Assembly (NCBI GenBank): GCA_024867545.1
Contig: JANFNE010000014.1
Span: 1 to 64,000 of the forward strand
Reading direction: 5' to 3'
Source of the DNA: Phytopythium helicoides
Lineage: Eukaryota; Oomycota; Peronosporomycetes; Pythiales; Pythiaceae
Length of the DNA: 64,000 nucleotides
In this document: positions 57,029 to 64,000 of the stretch, piece after piece
Layout: every line of letters begins with the position of its first letter
How positions within the stretch are numbered: the stretch's first letter is position 1
Translations under genes and position numbers: made by a program
The notes under the pieces: generated by a model
Database searches by the model: none
Seen by the model: only the letters and a program-made list of their open reading frames with translations
Told to the model about the DNA's origin: nothing

Positions 57029-58720
57029 TTATTTCCCGCCGCTGCTGTAGATTTTGATGCGCCTCTTTTGCGCCTCGCCACCAGCACCTGCCACCTTATC
57101 GAGCCAGATGGCTGTCTTTTCAGGGAGTGTCGAGCGCACTTCCCACACTGCTTGCGACTGGTTGATCCACTGAATCAAATAAATAACCTCCTTGGTGCCG
57201 GTGGTGACATTGTCGACGACCTTGCGCTCCACGAATTGGTCAATCTGGTACAGACACGCCCGCTTGGCTCGTTCACGGTCGCGGAAAAAATCGATTAATC
57301 GGTGAGGAATGTTGGATTCCGGCTCCCACGTAAGCTCGTCGTATCCGTCCCACTTGACGAGGTACAAATCCGCTTCCTTTCTCCGCTTTCCGTTGTTGGT
57401 GGTAATCGTGCGACCTTCTTTCACCTTTAGAATCGACTCCACGACGTAGACGTCCTCTTCATTGAGGTCGAAGAGGTCCTGGTCTTCGTCCGTAGAAGAA
57501 GATTCGTCACCTTCAGCGTCGCCAGTGTCCGCTTCCTCGGCAACTTCTCCGGCTGCATTCGCTTGCTTGGTGGTTTCGTATTCCGCTTCACTCTCTTCGT
57601 CCTCCTCGCCATCGCTTTCGTCCAAAATGATGGCGTCTCCAGGTGACGACCCTTGATACTTTGGAGCAGCCGATCCAGAAGAGTTCTCGTATGTCAAATA
57701 GGTAGCGTTCGACGACTTGGACAGCAGCTCGTCCTCCTTCATCTTGGCCACCACACGCTGCAGTTGCTCCTTTGCGGACAGCGCTGCCACTTGCGCTGGC
57801 GTAGATGAAGTGGTTCCGTTTCGTTTCGGCGGCTTCTTAGTTTCCTTCGGCGGCGACAAGCTCGCTTCAAACTCGGCTTCGTCATCGTCACCAGAATCCG
57901 AATATCCGTCGGCGTATTCCGCTTCGTCGCTGCTTTCTTCCTTTCCATCCTCCTCTTCGTCGTCGACGATGCGTCGCTTGCGCGATGCTGAGGACGCCTT
58001 TCGCGGCCGCGCGACCTCCAGCAGTTTCTTCTTCCGCTCTGCACGAAGTCGATCGTCCAGTGTTTCCTCCTTGATGGGCTTTTTCGCCTTCTTTTGCGAG
58101 GCGAGCTTCTTCGCCTCTGCTCGCTTGCTCTCGCGTGAACGGATGCGCTCGACGAGCGCCACAAGCTCTCGAGGCAGTGGCAAGTTCTTGGCCTGGTCCG
58201 TCTCGACCCACTTCAAGAGCGCCGCGTACTTGTTGGTGCCTGGCAAGAGGCTCGCCAGCCCCGCCTGCTCTCTCAGCTTGCTCAGCACACTCGTCGCCGG
58301 GTCTGGCGCTAGGAACGAGTTGTCGGCCGTCCCGTTGCGCGGGGAGCTGCCTCTAGGCGTCGCCGGCTTGCCCTGCGTCTTGCGCTCGTTCTTGAGCTGC
58401 TTCTTGCGGGCCTTGTCCTCCTGCTCCCGCGCGGCCTTGGCCCTGGCCTTGGCTGCCTTGACATCTGCATCCTTCTGCTGCTTCTTGAGCTCCTTGCGCC
58501 GCCGCTTGTCCTCGCGCTGCTGCAGCTTGAGCCTCCGCGCGTCGAACAAGTCCGTGAGCACGCGCCAGCTGTCGACGGCGCTCGTCGGCCCCGCGCCGCG
58601 TGGCGCCAGCGCCGGCAGCGACTCGATGCGCAGCGCCGCCAGCGCGTGGTCCATGGCCGCGTGCATGTCCTCGTACTGCCGTTCCAGGCGCTCGCGCGCC
58701 TCCACGGCGGCGCCCGCCAT
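57029..58720 (-). CDS. Chromodomain protein with chromoshadow-like C-terminus
   Basis: 563 residues from the ATG at 58720 (MAGAAVEARERLERQYEDMH), intronless; an in-frame ATG at 58792 would add 24 residues. The N-terminal half is Lys/Glu/Ala-rich and coiled (KQQKDADVKAAKARAKAARE) with a helical block around LLPGTNKYAALLKWVET. A long acidic, Ser-rich middle follows. Near the C-terminus is a chromodomain: VYVVESILKVKEGR, ADLYLVKWDGYDELTWEPES, NIPHRLIDFF, with the aromatic cage residues Y, W and W. The last 60 residues (VVDNVTTGTKEVIYLIQWIN, then VWEVRSTLPEKTAIWLDKV) repeat the W-x-V/L-E-P pattern and may be a second chromo- or chromoshadow-like fold. The likely role is histone-methyl-lysine reading. 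Confidence 0.85.
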   Translation of the reverse strand: MAGAAVEARERLERQYEDMHAAMDHALAALRIESLPALAPRGAGPTSAVDSWRVLTDLFDARRLKLQQREDKRRRKELKKQQKDADVKAAKARAKAAREQEDKARKKQLKNERKTQGKPATPRGSSPRNGTADNSFLAPDPATSVLSKLREQAGLASLLPGTNKYAALLKWVETDQAKNLPLPRELVALVERIRSRESKRAEAKKLASQKKAKKPIKEETLDDRLRAERKKKLLEVARPRKASSASRKRRIVDDEEEDGKEESSDEAEYADGYSDSGDDDEAEFEASLSPPKETKKPPKRNGTTSSTPAQVAALSAKEQLQRVVAKMKEDELLSKSSNATYLTYENSSGSAAPKYQGSSPGDAIILDESDGEEDEESEAEYETTKQANAAGEVAEEADTGDAEGDESSSTDEDQDLFDLNEEDVYVVESILKVKEGRTITTNNGKRRKEADLYLVKWDGYDELTWEPESNIPHRLIDFFRDRERAKRACLYQIDQFVERKVVDNVTTGTKEVIYLIQWINQSQAVWEVRSTLPEKTAIWLDKVAGAGGEAQKRRIKIYSSGGK

Positions 58721-58930
58721 TTCGACCGTTTGGCCGCGTTCAAAATGGGGAAGATTGTCTGTTTTATCTTGCGTTTTGTATACCCACTGCATTGATATGG
58801 GGATTTGTATGCAATGATGGCCATGGGAACGCTAAAGGATGGGGTGGTAGGGAGGAAGGAAGGTTGCATTTCAACAAGGCGGTGGTGACATTTACGCTAC
58901 GTTGGAGCCTTGGCTGCTTTGATGGAGAGC

Positions 58931-59278
58931 TCAGGCCTTGCCAGTGTGGATGCGGCAGATCTTGCCGTCCTCAGTGAAGGAGAAGGTCGACTTGACCGAG
59001 ATGGGGATGTAGAAGATCTTGACGACCCCGCGCACAATCACGTGCTCGTCGTCGCCGTCCTCGATGGCCGGTGGCTGCCACGTGCCCTCGATCTTGGTCT
59101 TCTCCAGGTACACGAGGAACTCGTCCTTGCCGTTGTACGTGCCGTCGCGCTGGCTGTAGAAGGAAATGTCGTCGCTCACGAGCTCCAGCGTCTCCTTGGT
59201 GCGCTTCTCGAGCCGCAGCGCCACGTACCGACGCACCGTCTCGACGTTTTCCTGGCTGACGGTCGTCGCGAGGCCCAT
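58931..59278 (-). CDS. NTF2-like (SnoaL-type) small protein
   Basis: 115 residues, intronless, ATG at 59278 (MGLATTVSQENVETVRRYVA). The alpha-helical start, then ELVSDDISFYSQRDGTYNGK, DEFLVYLEKTKIEGTWQPP, HVIVRGVVKIFYI and STFSFTEDGKICRIHTGKA give the helix-helix-sheet pattern of the NTF2/SnoaL cone fold. The fold is inferred. It is too short and different for true nuclear transport factor 2, and the ligand or reaction is unknown. Confidence 0.75.
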   Translation of the reverse strand: MGLATTVSQENVETVRRYVALRLEKRTKETLELVSDDISFYSQRDGTYNGKDEFLVYLEKTKIEGTWQPPAIEDGDDEHVIVRGVVKIFYIPISVKSTFSFTEDGKICRIHTGKA

Positions 59279-60915
59279 GGCTGCTGTGTGGCTTGCTGAC
59301 GGAAGAAGCTCTGGCTGTGGCTGGCGCTCGACTCGCGGCGGAATGGAAAGTGACGCCGCAGGTTCTTCCGACGGACGAATCCGCCAACTAGAGGTGCACT
59401 CGCGCCGCAAGAGAAAGTCACGATGGGCAGTCGGGCTCGCGCTTCAACTTGAGCTTGCGCGCTTTACGCCGCGGCATCACGCGCGCCGTTCGCATCGCCG
59501 TCAACGCTGTCAAACGCCGCTTGAAGGTCCTGTCATGACGTCATGACGGGCAAAGGAAGATGTTTTGCGTTCTCCAGCGAAAATGTGGTACATGGCTGAC
59601 GATGGACATTTGGTGATGGCTGCTTGCACAGCGTCGCGGCGTGGAGTGTTAGAACGTCATGGTATGCAGAGCGAGACGCGTGAGGACACAAGCAGTCGAA
59701 GAAGCCGCTGGAGCCTTAGCCAAATGCAAGAATGTGCTGTCCTTAAGCTCGAATTGCTGCAAGCACGAGAATCCAGCGGCCACGCAGTCGCCTGTGCTGC
59801 GCGCCTGGGAGCAGCTGCGCTAACGTCAGTCACGGGATGCTCGTTGGCATCAGCGCAACCGCATATCCGCTGCCCACTTGGTACAGTAATGGTCATCAGC
59901 ACCAGCAGGTTTGTTTGTCATGAGCGCTGTCATTCCTGCTCGCCGAACGACTCGCTGTGGTGCGGGCGAACGTCAATTTAACTCGTTTCACCGAGGTTCC
60001 TACCCTCTGCCCTCTCCACTACAGCTATATGGGACCCTACACTGAGTCCACAGCGTAGACGTGTGGTGGTGTTCCCTCACCACCACGATATTGGGATTGT
60101 TCTTGATGTCCAAGCGTCCTGCGCACCTGCGCCGTGACAAAATACCTGTTGCCTGCTCGCAATGGCCTTCCTCCGACGGTCCGCGCTCCGATGGGGGACA
60201 CATACTGAATCCACGCGGCACTGTCGATGACTCGGATGGTTGTCCTTGCTTCGACTGTGATCTGCAACAGGCAAGTCCTGCCGAACCACCTGACCGCGGA
60301 AAAGAGGATAGGCGGGCTTCACAGGCTTGGCGTCGCCGCAAAAGCCAGCCGAAAAGGTCGTATCGAGTTGAGCAGCATCGCTCTCACTCGTCGTCGGGAA
60401 TCCAGCTGCTTGGAGCTGCGTGGCCCTGGATCGTTAGCCAGGAAATGCGGCCACTTGGACTCCATCTTGCAAATTCACGACTAAGAGAAGAAAGCCTTCG
60501 CGTCGAGTGCTGCGGCTTGCTCTGCCAGTCCTCATGACGCTCGGCTCCTTGCTGGGTCCATGGCACTTCGTGCCAATGCGAAACAAGCGTGTCATGCAGA
60601 GACTATCGCTTTCAGTTCATGTGCTTCTGTCGTTCGACACGACGTTGGGATCCAAGGGGTTTAGATTGCTGTGCTGCATGGTCCTGCATGAGTACATGCA
60701 ATTCAAGTAAAGTTCGTGGCAAGTGGCTGCTCCTCGGCTCCTTAGGCCACTTGGTGGCGACATGTTTGCTTGTGGCAGCCATGAAGTCGACTCGCTCACC
60801 TGCGAGACACCAGAGACACCAGAACAGATGCAATACCGGTAAAACCGCACAGTGCATAGTACCGTATGGTCATGACTCCGGAGCTCTTCCACTTGCGTCA
60901 CTAGCCGACACGACA
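59279..60915. other. Intergenic region, no gene recognised
   Basis: 1.6 kb, the longest gene-free stretch outside the array. It holds a perfect CRE-like palindrome (59532-59547). The minus-strand frame 60037-60267 (containing IRVIDSAAWIQYVSPIG and NRYFVTAQVRRTL) looks faintly protein-like, perhaps a transposon relic, but no family could be named. Confidence 0.45.
59532..59547. promoter_or_regulatory. CRE/ATF-like 16-bp palindrome
   Basis: GTCATGACGTCATGAC is a perfect palindrome with the bZIP core TGACGTCA, 254 bp upstream of the NTF2-like ATG. It is a candidate binding site for a bZIP factor; activity is inferred only from the word. Confidence 0.5.
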
Positions 60916-62590
60916 ATGAGCCTCGAGGCGCTGCCGCGACTGCAGCTGCAGGAGATGGAGGTCGTGGACCTGGAGGACGCGCGCTCCGACTCGGACGGCT
61001 CCACGGTCTCGAGCTCCAGCCTCAGCTCCGCTGGAGTGGCCGCGCGGCACCCGAGCGGTCGGCAGAAGCGTGAGAAGCTGGCGCGTGCGGCGTCGGACGA
61101 GCCCGTCGTCGAGCTGCATGACCTCCATCTGACGTCGTACGCGGCGCGTTGGCTTTTTGTGGATTTTTTGGGGCGTGGAGTGATGCGTGGGGTCTGCTGG
61201 CAGCGACTTTCGGACGTTCGGGAACACGTGCATCGCGTTCCTCGGCTCGGGCGTGCTTGGGCTCCCGTACGCGTTCAAGAAGTGCGGCATCTTGGTGAGA
61301 AAGCTGCTGCAACTTGGTGATGGCACCAACAAAAACTGTCTGCTGATGTTGATGTGGTGTACAGCTAGGACTCGCGACGCTGATCGGCGTGGCCGCCATC
61401 AGCGTGTACGCCATGCTGCTCATCGTCAAGTGCAAGTACAAGCTCAAACGCCACGGGCACGTGATCAAGACGTACGGAGACATTGGTCGCGTGGCCATGG
61501 GCGAGGCGGGTGCATTCATCGTCAACTTGGCGATCGTTATTTCCCAGACAGGATTCTCCATCGCATGTAAGCTGCGAGATACGACAACCCGCGTAGCAAC
61601 CTTGCAAGCTCACCCTGTGTCTTGTCACCCGTTCAGACCTCATCTTCATTGCGACCAACGTCAACAAGTTCCTGGGCATCTCCAAGGAGATTGTCGTTTC
61701 AGTCTGCGTGCCGCCGCTGATTGGATTTTCGCTGCTCAAGCACATGAAAGAGCTGGCTTTGGTCGCGCTGGTTGCTGACGTGATGAACATCCTCGGGCTC
61801 GCAATCGTACTCCACACTGACCTGTCGTACATGCCGCTCGACCACGACCACATTGAAGTATTTGGTGTCATTTCGAGCGTTCCATTCTTCTTTGGGGTCG
61901 CGAGTTACTGCTTTGAGGGAGTCGGAATGGTGCTTCCGCTCGAGAACTCCATGCTACACAAGGAGAACTTCACGCCAATTCTGTATGCCACCGTTGGTCT
62001 CATCACCACCCTTTATGCAGCATTCGGCATTTGCGGTTACTTGGCATTTGGCGACGCGACCGAAGACGTTATTACGCTGAACTTCGAAGGGTCCGGGAGC
62101 ATGGCAATGGCTGTGAAGCTGTGCTTGTGCGTTGGACTTTTCTTCACCTATCCAGTGATGCTGTTTCCCGTATTTGAAGTGCTTCAGTCCTTGATCGGAC
62201 AAGGCAACAGCAATCAAAACACTTCAGATCAATCTGGTCTGAGTGCAACAAAGTCAGCGCTGCTCCGTGCGGGCGTTGTGTTGCTGACTGGTGTCCTTGC
62301 CGCTGGTATCCCAAGTAAGTTTCTTCAGTGGTCTGCTCCTTTCTTGAGACTCTAAACTCATGTTGTTTAATTTGCTCGCAGGCTTTGGCGGCTTTATCTC
62401 GTTTATCGGATCGACTTGCTGCTCACTGCTGGCGTTCATCCTGCCAGCGTTGTTCTACCTCGAGTTGTTCCAGGACGAGCCTCCAACGTTCCGCTTTCGG
62501 GTGCAAAAGCTGTTCCTGTATGGGATGATCCTCATCGGCTTTGCTGCTCTCGTTCTGGGAGTCTACGAAGCAGTTAGCGGATTGTTCTGA
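60916..62590 (+). CDS. Amino acid/auxin permease (AAAP; SLC36/SLC32-like transporter)
   Basis: Five exons (60916-61136, 61204-61294, 61365-61566, 61637-62314, 62382-62590) join to 466 residues. A 70-residue cytosolic N-terminus with an acidic/Ser stretch leads to TM1: HLTS|DFRTFGNTCIAFLGSG, VLGLPYAFKKCGIL|, the helix-breaking G-S-G-V-L-G-L-P motif of the family. About 11 hydrophobic segments follow, including IVNLAIVISQTGFSIA|YL, FFFGVASYCFEGVGMVLPLE, YLAFGDATEDVITLNF and SFGGFISFIGSTCCSLLAFI. The F-E-G-x-G-x-V-L-P-x-E-N-S-M motif and the F-G-x-x-x-x-D-x-I-T-L-N block are typical of proton-coupled or vacuolar amino-acid transporters. The substrate cannot be read from sequence. Confidence 0.92.
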
Positions 62591-62775
62591 GCTTCCCCCT
62601 TGGCGTGTGTTAGACAAACGAGATACATCGATGTGCGTTAGAATGACAAGACGAATACATGTTGTGCGAGAATCTCCACGGCCTGTGTCATAGCGTTGCA
62701 CGTTACCCACAAGCATTGGTCAAACGAGTCTAGTCACAGCATTCCATCTAACAAGAATTACAAGCATTACACCAA

Positions 62776-63467
62776 TCACGACTTCTTGGCCTTCCCAGCT
62801 TCTGACTGCTTCTTCAGCAGCAAGCTATCCATGATGCTCGCCGACACATAGTCGGCTCCTCCCTCCAAACTCTCAATACGGGTCGTGTACTTGCCCTGTC
62901 TGGCGAGCTTGAGCTCCGCGATAGCCAAGGCCGCAGCTTCCGTCCGCTCTCCTCCATCATCTGCAAAGCAACAAGCAACCAGCACTATGAGCGCCACCTC
63001 CACCAAAAGTAGCAACCACCACCAAATCTCCCACCTTCCAGCCCCTCGTACTCGGACGCTAGCGAGACGCTCGAGCGCGCTCCAGCCGGCAGCGGCGTCG
63101 CCTTGGGCACTTGAGTGGCATCAACAGCTTGGAAAGACGGAGACGCCGCGCTGGCGGCCGCCACGAGCCCAGTCTTGACCTCCTCAACGGCGCCAGAGGG
63201 TTGCATGGGGCGCTGCATGCTGCCGACGGTCGTGAGCTCGGAGCGGATCTCGTTGAGCTCCTCAATCCCGCGCTGGAACTCGCGCTGCAGCTTGACCAGG
63301 TCCGAGTCCTTGGTGGCGTCGAAGAACTCCTTCTTTGCGCGGATGATGGCGCCCACCGACCGCCCCACGTACGTCCCGCCAAAGTGCGCGAGCTTGGGCA
63401 GCTCCTTGCGCCCCAGCAGATACCCAGCGGCCGTCACCGTCACCAGGATCTCCCCCCAGCTCACCAT
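62776..63467 (-). CDS. Small TatA/TatB-like (MttA/Hcf106-type) single-helix protein
   Basis: Exons 63467-63035 and 62960-62776 join across a 74-bp intron (EYEGLE|DDGGERTEA) to 205 residues. The N-terminus is MVSWGEILVTVTAAGYLLGR then KELPKLAHFGGTYVGR: one short membrane helix, a K/R-E-L-P-K-L-A hinge and an amphipathic helix (SVGAIIRAKKEFFDATKD), then a long helical and disordered tail. This order (G-E-L/I, short TM, G-x-K/R-x-L-P-x-L-A-x-x-x-G, amphipathic helix) is the TatA/TatB/Hcf106 pattern. Function is inferred. If correct, it would act with the mitochondrially encoded TatC-like protein known from oomycete mtDNA. A different mitochondrial or peroxisomal membrane protein is possible. It is divergent from mitochondrial EF-G2, 111 bp away. 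Confidence 0.55.
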
Positions 63468-63578
63468 GTTGCCCTCCTCGACGTCCTTTCTCGGCAATAT
63501 ATGGCGGGAACTATGGGGTACTCGAACGTAACCTTTCCTCACTGCATCCAGTAAAAGCAGCGAGCGAGTGGCTCCAAG

Positions 63579-64000
63579 ATGGCGGCGCGCATGCTGCGCT
63601 TCCGGCGGCCGCTGCGCGCGCCATGGACGCTGCTGGGGCCCGCGCGACGCCCAGCGCTGTGTGCGCCGTCTCAAGTTGCCCCCTGTGCCCAATTTTCAGC
63701 TGCGGCGAGCCAGGGCGTCGAGCTGGAGCGCATCCGCAACATTGGCATCCTGGCGCACATTGACGCCGGGAAGACGACGACGACCGAGCGCATGCTGTTC
63801 TACTCCGGCGCCATCACGCGCATGGGCGAGGTGCACGACGGAGACGCCACCATGGACTTCATGCCGCAGGAGCGCGAGCGCGGCATCACGATCGGCGCGG
63901 CGGCCATCAGCTTCCCATGGAGAGACCACCACGTGAACCTCATCGACACGCCAGGCCACGTCGACTTCACGGTCGAGGTCGAGCGCGCCGTGCGGGTGCT
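63579..64000 (+). CDS. Mitochondrial elongation factor G2 (ribosome recycling), N-terminal part
   Basis: The ATG at 63579 opens [20 protein letters not shown], an Arg-rich mitochondrial presequence of about 45 residues. Then comes the GTPase: [20 protein letters not shown] (G1/P-loop), [36 protein letters not shown] (G2) and [12 protein letters not shown] (G3); the frame runs off the window. [13 protein letters not shown] and [18 protein letters not shown] favour the GFM2/MEF2 branch, which recycles mitochondrial ribosomes with RRF. The translocating GFM1 type instead has M-E-x-E-R/Q-R-G-I-T-I with a different preceding block. The GFM1 alternative cannot be fully excluded from this part. Confidence 0.88.
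   Translation, partial: MAARMLRFRRPLRAPWTLLGPARRPALCAPSQVAPCAQFSAAASQGVELERIRNIGILAHIDAGKTTTTERMLFYSGAITRMGEVHDGDATMDFMPQERERGITIGAAAISFPWRDHHVNLIDTPGHVDFTVEVERAVRV

Noticed and set aside
1..64000. CRISPR arrays, tRNA or rRNA genes
   Set aside because: No regularly spaced repeats and no tRNA-like cloverleaf or rRNA core words were recognised on either strand by eye; a covariance-model scan was not possible.

Overview
The window is nuclear DNA of an oomycete (Stramenopiles: water moulds, Phytophthora/Pythium relatives). Support comes from compact genes with short GT-AG introns (about 45-90 bp), head-to-head and tail-to-tail packing, oomycete-style initiator/flanking promoter motifs (TCATTYY next to a TTTC element) upstream of several ATGs, and gene content: a large PLAC8 cysteine-rich family, an LRR + GCC2/GCC3 surface protein, a xylose isomerase, and the flagellar proteins CFAP52 and a polycystin-like channel. 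No prokaryotic operons, CRISPR arrays or tRNA genes were recognised. Exon coordinates were worked out by hand from reading frame, splice dinucleotides and family alignment from memory. No database search was run.

Left arm (1-17.1 kb), ordinary single-copy genes: an RPAP1-like N-terminus cut by the window edge; a small coiled-coil protein; an LRR/GCC2-GCC3 membrane protein with about one LRR per exon; a TPX2-like spindle protein; a mitochondrial-type inorganic pyrophosphatase; an unusual FHA/RING-CH protein; a MITE-like repeat; and a CFAP52-like WD40 protein.

Middle (17.1-37.0 kb), an accessory region dominated by a tandem PLAC8 array: 15 apparently intact copies, one clear pseudogene and at least two decayed tails. 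All are on the minus strand except one inverted, internally deleted copy. Each intact member has a PLAC8 half, a central hydrophobic segment (often with a Tyr/Asp-rich variable loop and N-glycosylation sequons), a second PLAC8 half and a near-invariant KSYxPGSCxFGPPDTLPAY tail. Embedded in the array are a decayed fragment of pyruvate phosphate dikinase flanked by short direct repeats, and an intact secreted DJ-1/PfpI protein of bacterial type. Microsatellites and a 47-base A-tract occur at its right end.

Right arm (37.0-64.0 kb), housekeeping and signalling genes again: an NDR-type AGC kinase, a novel coiled-coil protein, the SNARE YKT6, a GPS2-like coiled-coil protein, a polycystin-like channel, a SNF1/MARK-type kinase, a divergent pair of pyrimidine 5'-nucleotidase (UMPH-1) paralogues 65 bp apart, xylose isomerase, proteasome subunit RPN12, a chromodomain protein, an NTF2-like protein, an AAAP amino-acid transporter, a small membrane protein resembling TatA/TatB, and the start of mitochondrial EF-G2.

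The most unusual material is the diversifying PLAC8 array with its relics, the TatB-like nuclear gene (oomycete mitochondrial DNA is known to carry a tatC homologue), the divergent UMPH-1 pair, and the FHA/RING-CH architecture.
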